From Daldinia sp. FL1419 (lineage: Eukaryota; Ascomycota; Sordariomycetes; Xylariales; Hypoxylaceae), in assembly GCA_025201765.1 (NCBI GenBank), contig MU623360.1:248001-312000 (forward strand): a stretch of DNA of 64,000 nt. The letters are read 5' to 3'. Positions 55,413 to 64,000 of the stretch are shown here, in pieces (positions within the stretch are counted from its first letter, which is position 1; each line of letters starts with the position of its first letter). The notes beneath the pieces are model-generated. The model saw nothing but the letters and a program-made list of their open reading frames with translations. It had not been told where the DNA came from and ran no database searches. Position numbers and translations under genes: made by a program.

Positions 55413-55563
55413 ATGAGAGCCAAGTGGAGAAAGAAGAGAGTTCGCCGCCTCAAGCGTAAGAGGAGAAAGATGAGGGCTCGCAGGTATGTTATTTATCATC
55501 CAGTTTCTATAACTAAAATCATATCGGCTTCGTGCTAATTGATATTCCCCTAACAGCAAGTAA
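55413..55563 (+). CDS. RPL41: 60S ribosomal protein eL41
   Basis: A 25-residue, almost wholly basic protein beginning MRAKWRKKRVRRLKRKRRK and ending MRARSK, the invariant eukaryotic eL41. It binds at the subunit interface of the ribosome. Exons are 55413-55483 and 55557-55563; the intron (GTATGT donor, CTAACAG end) splits the penultimate serine codon, so the second exon contributes only C-AAG-TAA. The start has a good context (GCCACGATG). The gene is far below usual ORF length cut-offs and is easily missed. It is followed by the RNA polymerase I subunit A49 gene in the same direction, so two growth-related genes are adjacent. Confidence 0.96.
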
Positions 55564-56468
55564 ACACGTCAACCCTGCTCGATCTCAGCACCTCTCCACC
55601 AAACCGGACCGCGCCATGACAATTACGATTTACAATCAAGGCATTCGCGACTCAGCCCGTGACACTCGACTATATCTAGATTCCTCAACTCAAGAAGATG
55701 CCTGTACGACGGGAAGAAGGGCACTGTCGGAACGATTGTAGTTGCGGACGCTTAGCAGAATGGCGACAATGAATTGGACCGGAGGATAGCTGGTCAAACA
55801 CCATCGAGTGGACCAATTGTGTTTACGAATCGAGGAACAGGACGCAATATTGCTAAGAAATGTTCATGATCATTGCACAAGAAATAGGATCCGTCTGCTA
55901 GTCAATAGATTTGCAAATGTCGATCCCTATAATTAACTGCATGCTTGGATCTTCCGTTTGTGAATAGTCTTGTAAGCTTCACGTAGACTTCGATGACGTC
56001 GTGATTATTCGATACCCCTCTTCGCATATTGAACATGATTAAGAGGTACCTGGCTTTTTTAGAGCCGAAAGTTTACAGATTAATCTTCTAACACATCTGC
56101 CGAATCAAAGATACCCCATGATATGGGCTGATGCAGAACTGTTTACATAAAGGTACCTATCTATCGTGGTAATTCCTAAATAATCCCTAGAATGCCGCTT
56201 GAGCATTATGAGGCATGCATTATTTGCGACAATCCGCTTGCAGTTATGCGAGTACTTAGTACCGTGGGGCTTGTTCACCGCCTTCCTAATCTCTTACCTG
56301 TCCGACGGCAGTATTTTCGTTTTTGGGGGGTTTTTTTTTCTAGGCAAACTCAATCCCTGTAATCGGTTTTTCGAATTTACTCTAACAAAATTGTAACGTC
56401 TGAAGACTTTGATTACTTAGACATCTAACCTAGACATCTAGACACTGCTCGTTCAGCGCATTTTTGCC
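55564..56468. other. Intergenic region
   Basis: About 900 bases: 3' UTR of eL41 and the promoter of the A49 gene. A G/T homopolymer stretch (GGGGGGTTTTTTTTT) lies at 56326-56340. No gene recognised. Confidence 0.5.
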
Positions 56469-57945
56469 ATGGCCGATCACAAAGAGAAGAAGAGGAAACG
56501 CGGCGAGGATGCTGGTCAACGACCGAAGAAAAAGGTAGCCATCCAAACTCCTTCTCAAGCTGCGCAATCCCATATTGTCAAAGTCTCTTCTGTTCAGATC
56601 GCCAAAAGCTGTCCTCCAATCATAGGTATGCTACATTCCTTAACAATTGGACTTTGTTTTTGTTTTTTTCGGCGATAATTAACTTTGATTATAGCAACTT
56701 CTCCTGGTCTCTGCGTTCCCGACTCGATCAACTTTCAAACGTATACAGCACCGCAACCTACAGGTTCTAGGCGAGGCAAGAAGACAGATGCACATACGCC
56801 TAACCTACTTTTACATTCATCCTCGCACAGCAAATTAGACTATACAGCCAAAGAAGAAGGACCTGGTGGTCGAGAGTCACATCTTAAGCATTATATTGGA
56901 GTTTTCGATCCCAAGACGGGCCAGTTAGCAGTTTTAGAAGCCAAAAAGATGGCCGTTAGAGGCGTAGTTCGAGCTCAAAAACCTCCAGAGGAAGATGTGG
57001 AAGAAAGACAAGCTTCCAAGGTATATAACCTTTATCTGAATATATTAATCATGATATCTAATCATTATGCAGACTATGATGGAGCTTAGAAAAAATCTTG
57101 GCCAAGCGTTCGGAACCAAGAAGGCAAAGAAGGCGCTTGCCTCAATCACCGAGAACGCCATCGCCCCAGAAAAGACGGTTTCCGACGTGAGCGGAAACCC
57201 GCAAAAGCTCAGTTCGTCCTCGATGGCGCTAATGGACTCGATCAATGATGTTACCATGGGGATGGCATCTAAGGAAGATCTCCAAGCGGTAGCTGACGCG
57301 GCAAAGCCAGTTCCGCCTGGAAATTTCGATGCCCAAGAGATACAGGATGTATACACTATTGAGGAATTAATCGGGGGCGAAATACTAAATGCTATTCCGA
57401 TTAGAGACTGGCAAGAACAACTTAAGAAGGGGCAAAATAGCACAATACCGACCAAGTTTGTCGCCAACCGATTTCAGCCCGTTGGGGAAGGACCAAACCC
57501 CGTGCATAGACTTCGAGCTCTTCGGTATCTAGAATTCCTAATCAAATTCGTTAAGAGTACTAGGCCAGGGAAAGAGAGAGGCACGAAACGAATCCCACCG
57601 AAAGACAAGCTCAGGGAGATATTGAAACCAGCTCCGGAACCCGTTATTGAGAACATCAGACGAAAGTTCTCGTCCGGCACTGATATGAGGAAATTTCATA
57701 CCGATTTAGTGTATACGTACTGTTGTGCACTTGCGGCGATATTATCAAACTACAGTTTCGACACAAGCGCTATCCGATACGACCTGGGTCTAGACGAGAA
57801 GCAATTCGGACAGTATTTCCGTGAGATTGGCGGTAAGGTTAAAACTGCAAAGGGCGCAGAGAAGGGCACACATGTGCAGATAGCACAATTAGCTCTACCA
57901 TTGGAATTCCCGAAGGTCAGATATCAGCGTCCGAAAGGGCGTTAA
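56469..57945 (+). CDS. RPA49: DNA-directed RNA polymerase I subunit A49
   Basis: The A49 subunit of RNA polymerase I, which with A34.5 forms a TFIIF/TFIIE-like module that stimulates initiation and elongation on rDNA in the nucleolus. Exons 56469-56625, 56695-57020 and 57073-57945 give 451 residues. The N-terminal Lys/Arg stretch (DHKEKKRKRGEDAGQRPKKK) is a likely nuclear signal. The dimerisation part follows (PGLCVPDSINFQTYTAPQP, LKHYIGVFDPKTGQLAVLEA). After a linker comes the tandem winged-helix part (PTKFVANRFQP, HRLRALRYLEFLIKFVKSTR, LVYTYCCALAAILSNYSFDT, YDLGLDEKQFGQYFREIGGK). Length and order match the fungal family. Splice phases are exact and donors canonical (GTATGC, GTATAT). Confidence 0.95.
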
Positions 57946-58779
57946 TGCGTTATTAGCGGAGAACACGTTGTGGCGCCCCTTACATATTTCTGGAGCATAA
58001 TAGAAACTCGAGCAGTAGGTAGCAGATTATCGTCTTGGTAATTTCAAACGTACGAAATCTCGCTATGCATACCTTATACTATCAGTCGATGCTCTAAGCA
58101 TACCCTCGCGTTATTCGCAACCATGAAACATCAACTATGCCTTGAGCTAAGAATTGTCAAATTAGTTACCTAACCTACCTGCCTACCTGCCTACCTGCCT
58201 ACCTGCCTAAATACACTATCAATTGTGCTAATTGAGGGTTAGCTTCGCTAAGCCGGTCTAACGGGAAGGGCCCGATCTATCACCATAATCTAGCCGGAGC
58301 CGGTCTGATAACCGGGGCGGAGTGTGAAGTCGCGTAATTTCAGGAACCGGTCACCAATTCGTCGAATGGCAGCAACAGTAGAAAAGTCTTGTGGGCAACT
58401 TGATTTTATTACAAGGATGTTAACGAGAATCTGTAGTAGTTTGAGCTGTGATGAGGGCTCGCACAATTCCCCCCCGGTATGGTGCAATAGATAAGGTCGC
58501 AGCAGCCAGTCTTCGTCCGTCCGCATGACGTGATCGCAAAGGTAATTATCAAGGACTACCTTGGCGTATTTTCCGGCGATCGAACAGCCCGGGCATATAA
58601 ATCGCTTCTCCAGACCGAAATAGATACCAATATGAATCTACGTAGACACGGATACCGGTGAAGTTTGCTAGTGACAGAGCAGGTGGCCACCAAACCTTCC
58701 CGTCTCCCGTTTCCCTTCCCGAATTACTTGCTCGCCATTTATACCCCTTTACAATAAGGTGGCAGTGTATGTGGTAACT
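57946..58779. other. Intergenic region with CCTACCTG tandem repeat
   Basis: 830 bases between RPA49 and the second Dal5-type carrier. A four-unit CCTACCTG array lies at about 58175-58208. A minus-strand frame at 58290-58526 has fairly even composition (LKLLQILVNILVIK), but I cannot support it as a gene. The last 150 bases are the likely promoter of the carrier. Confidence 0.5.
58175..58208. repeat. CCTACCTG octamer tandem repeat
   Basis: Four units of CCTACCTG (CCTGCCTA in the other register). The unit is close to the CCTACCTAGG motif scattered elsewhere in the window, so it may share an origin with it. Confidence 0.75.
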
Positions 58780-60538
58780 ATGGCGGGTGAGCTAAAAGAA
58801 AAAGAAGAAGCATCCGGTGCCGATCCGGGTCCGGACTCCAAGGAAATTGCGATACAGGATACAGCAGACTCGGGCCACCCATCAAAGAAAATAACCACAG
58901 AAGGGGAAGATTACGGTTCAAACGACGACCATGTATTCTCTGACCCGTCGGTAGCCGAATACTGGCGCGCCAAGTACGAAAAGGCGCAGTACGAGAATCG
59001 GCACCGTTTCGATCCGGAGTACAAATGGACGGCAGAGGAGGAGCGGCGGCTCGTGAGAAAGGTCGATGCTAGGATCATGGTTTGGGCTTGGCTGATGTTC
59101 TGCGCGCTGGATATGCACAGGAGGAATATTAACAGAGCTATTTCAGATAATATGCTGGCTGAAATTGGTAAGTTGACTTGCGTTACACATGTCTTACCCA
59201 TACCAAACCTGTCCCCGAAGATATGCAACACTAACTGGGCTTGCAGGCATGAATACGAACGACTACAACTATGGCCAGACTATATTTCTCGCTTGTTTCC
59301 TTGCTGCGGAACTTCCTAGTGGACTAATTAGTAAGAAGCTCGGCGCCGACGTCTGGATCCCTACGATCATGGTAGGGTGGTCCATTGTTGCGCTATCGCA
59401 GGCGTTCCTTAAGAACAGAGCCGGCTTCTACGCCATCAAGGCTCTTCTGGGTTTGCTGATGGGCGGATTCATTCCTGACATAGTACTATGGCTCACTTAC
59501 TTCTACAAGAGTAGGGAGCTTCCTCTCCGTTTGGCCTGGTTTTGGACCGCGCTTAGTACAGTGAACATCGTTGGTTCACTATTAGCGGCCGGGATTCTTC
59601 AGATGCGTGGAATCAACGGATGGAGCGGTTGGCAGTGGCTATTCCTTATCGAAGGTTTAATAACGCTGCTTATAGGAATCTTTTCTTGGGGTCTAATGCC
59701 ACCAGGACCTACCCAGACCCGACATTGGTTCCGTGGTAAGAGTGGATGGTTTAGCGATCACGAAGAGTACATCTTAGTCAACAGGCTCCTTCGAGACGAC
59801 CCAAGCAAGGGCGACATGAATAACCGACAAGCTGTCGGGCCTACGCTATTGTTTAAGGCAGTTAAGGACTGGGAGATGTGGCCGCTGTATATCATCGGTC
59901 TCACGACGTACATCCCTCCCGCACCGCCTTCGAACTACTTGTCGTATATTCTACGACAAATTGGGTTCTCAGTATTCGAAGCCAATCTCCTCGCAATCCC
60001 ATCACAATTCTTGTTTGCCGTCAATCTCCTCATCGTAACATGGATTTCGCGGCGCGTCAACGAACGGTCAATGATCTCGTCTAGTTCCAATATATGGATA
60101 TTTCCATGGGTCCTTGCGCTAGTTATCTTACCGGAAAGCGCCTCCCCGTGGGTTCGCTACGCCCTCCTGACGGGTCTTTTAAGCTATCCGTACTGCCACG
60201 CCATCCTCGTCGGCTGGAACGCAAAGAACAGCAACGCAGTGCGGACGCGCGCGGTCTCGGCGGCGTTGTACAACATGTTCGTGCAGAGCGGTAATATTAT
60301 CGCGAGTAATATCTACCGCGACGACGACCAGCCCTTATACCGGCGCGGTAACCGGGTTCTATTAGGAATCACCGTATTCAATATCGTGCTGTTCTATGTT
60401 GTGAAGGTGTTTTATATCTGGCGGAATAAGGTGCGCGATAGGAAATGGAATGCGATGACGCAGGAAGAGCAAGAGAACTACATCCTAACGACGAAAGACG
60501 AGGGTATGCAGCGGCTTGATTTCCGCTTCGTTCACTAA
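58780..60538 (+). CDS. MFS transporter, Dal5/Fen2 (allantoate or pantothenate permease) type
   Basis: A 559-residue MFS carrier of the anion:cation symporter family. Exons are 58780-59167 and 59247-60538. A long hydrophilic N-terminus (about 95 residues, acidic) leads to EERRLVRKVDARIMVWAWLM and FCALDMHRRNINRAISDNML. Then, across the intron, come GMNTNDYNYGQTIFLACFLA, ELPSGLISKKLGADVWIPT, LLMGGFIPDIVLWLTYFYK and INGWSGWQWLFLIEGLITLL. The central loop is PPGPTQTRHWFRGKSGWFS. The C-terminal half has LVGWNAKNSNAVRTRAVS and YNMFVQSGNIIASNIYRDDD. These are the positions expected for the family. The start ATG is chosen over an in-frame upstream GTG. It has far fewer introns than the other Dal5-type gene in the window, so the two are not a recent tandem pair. 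Substrate unknown. Confidence 0.92.
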
Positions 60539-61727
60539 GGCGGTTTGGATCAATTGGGTATATAGACCGGATTGTATTTATATGGACATAGGCCGATACC
60601 AGTTTTGGTATCTTGACGAGCATAGAAGCATGCTGCGGGTAGGTATTCTAGACCCGGGCGCTTACTATCAAAACGAACATTAGGAAATCCACATCATTGG
60701 AAGAATCGCAAGGCTGGAATTGTGTATTAATGCTCACAATATCGCAATGGGGCGAGTTTACATGGAGCGTTTGTCATACCCGGAATATCTATCGATGATC
60801 GTCGTGACATTGAAACTTACCTATGGATTTTCTTGGGACCAAGATTTCCACAACGCCCAGCTTATTTAGGGAATTACTTCGCAGCGATCAAAAGCCAAGA
60901 TCAAATCTTCCCCAAGGTTCCTTCAAACTACAGATCCGCCTACCAAGAACTAAATAAATATTCAAAGTTGCCGTTTCCCGTGTTAGGTTGCTACGGGAAC
61001 TCCTGATATGCTCTCTTAAGACGAGGGACGTTTCGTCTAGGTCTCGAAAATCACGACCCCCCATGTGCTGCGCTGGGATCATCTACAAGGACTGGGGATC
61101 ATGCCACACCCTGATTGGTTCTTGTTGGGTTCAATCGTAGAATACCAAGATACCTGTCATCCCTTCAGATAGTCTGCTACATTTGAAAAGGTAATGTCAG
61201 ATTCCGGGGTGACAGCTGAGTCTTATTATCCCCAGATGGCTGGACATATGCCGCATTGGCGCTGAGTCCCTGATTCTTAAATCGAATAAGCTCCTAGAGC
61301 CAAGTCTCGATAAATAGCTCGGAAATCGCCTTAGAGCAAAGAGCCTCACCCGGAGTCGGACGAAATACGTCGCGAGACTAGTCGACGTCCTTGGCGCTTT
61401 GAGGATTGACCGGATGGTCGACCATCCGAAGGGATAAGGGAATCATGAGAATCATCGTCCGGTATAGACATTGTTAGATCGCCGCCTAGGTAAAGAGTAT
61501 ATATATAGAGAATGATTCCCTTCGCATAGAACATGATCGCCTTAGGAACACTCGTATGGTCGTGTCCTGGTAGATCATCCCGCTTTCACATTACCTTCCA
61601 TTCTTTTTTTCGCGGCGCCCTAGAGGCTGTCGTATTGATTACGTTCTTTGCACATAATACAAATTCGTCAGTCCTTTGAAAGGCTTTTACTCATTCATTC
61701 TTGCTTCTGGAAAGCCGAATCGACATC
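60539..61727. other. Intergenic region (about 1.2 kb)
   Basis: No gene recognised. It should include the 3' UTR of the MFS gene and the promoter of the secreted-protein gene. Short minus-strand frames (60378-60623, 60888-61082, 61346-61534) have no family resemblance. Confidence 0.5.
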
Positions 61728-62696
61728 ATGTACTTTGGTAACGCTTGCGCCGCCCTCTTGGGCCTTTCGTCGCTCGTTGCATCAGGTCAGATGCCTCATC
61801 CTTATTTATAAACTCCTGTCAGCTAACAATATGTTTAGCACCGACTGATGAGTCGCATGCCTTAGCCCGACGGGGCTTGAAGTGGAGATCACGACGAGCT
61901 CCTCTTACGATCGAGCAAATAGTACAAGAGACGAACATCGTCATCGTCGAGGATAACAAGGCGGAGCTGGACGCTCTGCAGAAAATAGCCGAACAGCAAT
62001 TTGCTCAGCTTGTTCAGGCTGAAGTTGCCTTGATAACCCAATTAGAAGATGTCAAGAATAACATTCGGGTTAACCATTTTAAGGCTCGCTTCTCGCAAGT
62101 AGTAAGTTTTCCTGCGGTACTAGGTTTCGCTGATCATGTTGCTAACAACTCGCCAACAGAACACTGTGATTGTTACAGTGTCGACTTTAGTAGATGCTCG
62201 AGCCGAAAAGGGCAATCAGAAGAGGTACATGGTAAACCAGGTAGTTGCCGACAACGGCAAGCCTGAGAAGCAGATCATGGTTATGGTCTCCGATGCGCAA
62301 ACCATGACCGTCGGTGCATCCAAGACAGTAGACCTTGCAGGGGTCCAAGAAGCCAGCGCCGTCACCAAGCCAACAGCGGCGCCCGCCCTCGTAGGCGCTG
62401 ATCCGGCTGCACCGTTTGGCAAAGCGAACCAGAGCATGATCCTTCCTATCGGCGCAAAGGCACCGGCGATTGACCTAGTCTTCGTCGACCCTGCCGCCAT
62501 CATCCTGCCAGACCAGAAGAACCTGTTCGTTGAAAGCACGGATACCTTCCTCCAGGACTGCGGGTTCTACAAGGACAACGGAAACGCCTTCGCTAACCTG
62601 GGCTCTAACTTATTCACGTCGTTTGAACAAGTCACCGTCGTGAGCGGTGATGTTTCAATCGTGAAGCAGAAACAGGAGGTCAAGGTAGTCCCTTAA
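61728..62696 (+). CDS. Secreted protein (putative cell-wall protein)
   Basis: A secreted protein of about 285 residues from exons 61728-61785, 61839-62101 and 62160-62696. It has a signal peptide (MYFGNACAALLGLSSLVASA, cleavage expected near APTDE, completed across intron 1). A dibasic-rich stretch follows (LARRGLKWRSRRAPL) that could be a Kex2-type propeptide site. Next comes a helical region (NKAELDALQKIAEQQFAQLV), then NTVIVTVSTLVDARAEKGNQ with an Ala/Pro-rich linker. The C-terminal half has AIDLVFVDPAAIILPDQKNL and FLQDCGFYKDNGNAF. It contains very few cysteines. Similar proteins in Sordariomycetes are usually labelled cell-wall or hypothetical; I know no function. No GPI-type hydrophobic tail is visible. 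Confidence 0.8.
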
Positions 62697-63228
62697 GCCA
62701 GAGCGGATAATTACTTTTTAAAACAGTCACATCTTGTTTGTATTTAGATACCCATATGCAGAGAGGTAGGTATTAAGGCATACCGCTCTCGAAGTCCAGA
62801 GAGCCACAGCGGAGGAGGCCGACGAGATAGAGGTATAGGATGGATAGAGATGGGCCAAAGGTGGCTCCCCTGCCTTTCTCTACGTCGAAAGGAACAATTT
62901 AAAGATTCAAGCTCTCTAGCTTCACTATTCACATTGCTAAGAATGCTACCGTCTAATAAACCCGCAAGCTCCCAAAGGGGTACCTAATATTCCATTTCGA
63001 CGGAGACAATGGGCGAGATGATTGGAGAAATTGAATAGGCACTAACCTGGGATTCTAGAGGGGTATGAGGAGCCAACCTCGGTCAATTGGAAGGTCTAAT
63101 ATCTAATAAGAGCAGAATATAACCATGTACCGACAGCAATGTAAACTGACAATCCAGGACTGCCTTCGTATCTTAGTATTTCAAGCATTGTTTCTCAAAA
63201 ATCACTTACATTGGTTAAAAGACAAATA
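62697..63228. other. Intergenic region
   Basis: 530 bases between the secreted-protein gene and the partial gene at the right edge. Nothing recognised beyond expected UTR and promoter. Confidence 0.5.
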
Positions 63229-64000
63229 ATGGTTCTCTGCAATTTACAATTCATCTCGCTCAAAGACGGCATTTCGGTCGGCTCATTTCTCTCCAAGCTC
63301 CGCCAGCACGGCATCAAGCCCGTTGTGCAGGCCCGAGTTATTCGATGGATGATCTTGCCTACGCGGATTTCGATCGGTCATCTTCTGGGCCGGAATATTC
63401 ATTGGGATCTTCTTCTGATATTAGGAGAGAATGATTCTATACCCCGCGAAGCACAGTTAGATATTGATGCAACTTGGACGGCGTCGAGTGGCGTCTCGTC
63501 CAAAGTTATATCAAACTATGCCACCACGAATGCAGAACTTCTTTTACCCCCTCCCGGCTCAGTGAGAGCACCAGATAGGCATACCGTCGAGCCGTCGAAA
63601 ACATCACAGAACCTCGAAATGAGTCCCGAGTTGGACGAATGGATTACCGCACTACCAACACCGTTGAAAGAGCAACCAGTCTCCATGTTGAATTTACTTG
63701 CCTTCAATCCCGGTAAAAAAGACCAATATAAGAAATACGGCACGGAATTCTCGGCGAGAGTCGGTTCTAAACACGGCGGGCGTGTTAAAATTGTCGGGAG
63801 GGTAGTAGGCGGCCAAGCGCGGGAAGATGGGTGGGAAGAAATTGCCTTCGTACATTATCCATCTGTTCGACACTTTGCTTCTATGGCAGCCAGTAAGGAC
63901 TACCAAGAAGTCAATCACAAGTATCGTCTTGGGGCTCTTAAAGACACATTCATCTGCTGCGTTATGGAGGTTGACGACAACGGTAACATCGCCCATCTCC
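63229..64000 (+). CDS. Partial protein with dimeric alpha/beta-barrel (DUF1330-like) region
   Basis: A frame open from ATG 63229 to the window edge (257 codons), cut off on the right. The first 75 residues (VLCNLQFISLKDGISVGSFL, then SKLRQHGIKPVVQARVIRWM) look like one small alpha/beta module. The second part (PVSMLNLLAFNPGKKDQYKK, then YGTEFSARVGSKHGGRVKIV) resembles the DUF1330/dimeric alpha-beta barrel fold, continuing EIAFVHYPSVRHFASMAASK and YRLGALKDTFICCVMEV. Such modules bind or act on small hydrophobic molecules in some families, but no function is assigned. No intron signal is needed in the visible part. The double-module layout is my reading and needs a structure-based check. Confidence 0.7.
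   Translation, partial: MVLCNLQFISLKDGISVGSFLSKLRQHGIKPVVQARVIRWMILPTRISIGHLLGRNIHWDLLLILGENDSIPREAQLDIDATWTASSGVSSKVISNYATTNAELLLPPPGSVRAPDRHTVEPSKTSQNLEMSPELDEWITALPTPLKEQPVSMLNLLAFNPGKKDQYKKYGTEFSARVGSKHGGRVKIVGRVVGGQAREDGWEEIAFVHYPSVRHFASMAASKDYQEVNHKYRLGALKDTFICCVMEVDDNGNIAHL

Noticed and set aside
58290..58526. 78-codon minus-strand frame with leucine-rich middle
   Set aside because: Somewhat protein-like but single, short, and without promoter, splice or family evidence.
18403..60538. The two Dal5-type carriers as a recent duplication
   Set aside because: Their exon structures (seven versus two exons), N-termini and sequences differ strongly, so they are old, distinct family members.
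1..64000. CRISPR array, integrated virus or intact transposon
   Set aside because: No regularly spaced direct repeats with unique spacers, no reverse transcriptase, integrase, transposase, capsid or polymerase domains were found in any frame.

Overview
This window is nuclear DNA of a filamentous ascomycete (Pezizomycotina, most likely a Sordariomycete). The signs are short 50-80 nt introns with GTRNGT donors, CTAAC-like branch points and AG acceptors; long gene-poor spacers; and families such as Zn2Cys6 regulators, Atg1, a Sac7-type RhoGAP and fungal MFS and amino-acid permeases. Exon structures were assembled by hand from splice signals, reading phase and family conservation; none has been checked against transcripts.

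Layout. 1-1678: 3' end of ATG1. 1.7-7.0 kb: gene-free spacer rich in simple repeats. 7.0-9.8 kb: RhoGAP with a poly-Q N-terminus. 9.8-13 kb: spacer. 13.0-15.1 kb (-): nine-exon amino-acid permease. 15.1-18.4 kb: spacer. 18.4-20.3 kb: Dal5-type MFS carrier. 20.6-21.6 kb (-): zeta-toxin-family kinase. 22.5-44.3 kb: a dense block of metabolic and regulatory genes. 47.5-48.7 kb: phosphatidylserine-decarboxylase-like enzyme. 50.9-54.6 kb (-): an unfamiliar zinc-cluster-like protein and an FHA-domain kinase. 55.4-57.9 kb: housekeeping genes eL41 (25 residues) and the RNA polymerase I subunit A49. 58.8-60.5 kb: a second Dal5-type carrier. 61.7-62.7 kb: a secreted protein. 63.2 kb to the end: a partial gene.

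Most notable is 22.5-44.3 kb. It contains a Zn2Cys6 regulator, a one-domain VOC protein that nearly matches the extradiol ring-cleavage dioxygenase signature, an acetoacetate-decarboxylase-like protein, a flavin aromatic hydroxylase, a C2H2+Zn2Cys6 regulator, an MFS exporter/importer, a fumarylacetoacetate-hydrolase-family enzyme, a dienelactone-hydrolase-like enzyme, a short-chain dehydrogenase and a type-B carboxylesterase. Read together they suggest a catabolic cluster for a plant or environmental phenolic: ester hydrolysis, ring hydroxylation, extradiol (meta) cleavage, then C-C or lactone hydrolysis, with dedicated transport and two regulators. The order of steps and the substrate are inference. 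Fungi usually open aromatic rings by intradiol cleavage or the homogentisate route, so a clustered extradiol-type route would be unusual. No PKS, NRPS or terpene synthase is present, so this is not a standard secondary-metabolite cluster.

Noncoding DNA carries many copies of a self-complementary motif built on TACCTAGGTA/GGTAGGTA. There is a 10-N assembly gap flanked by homopolymers and a duplicated block of about 88 bp. No tRNA, rRNA, CRISPR or intact transposon was recognised.
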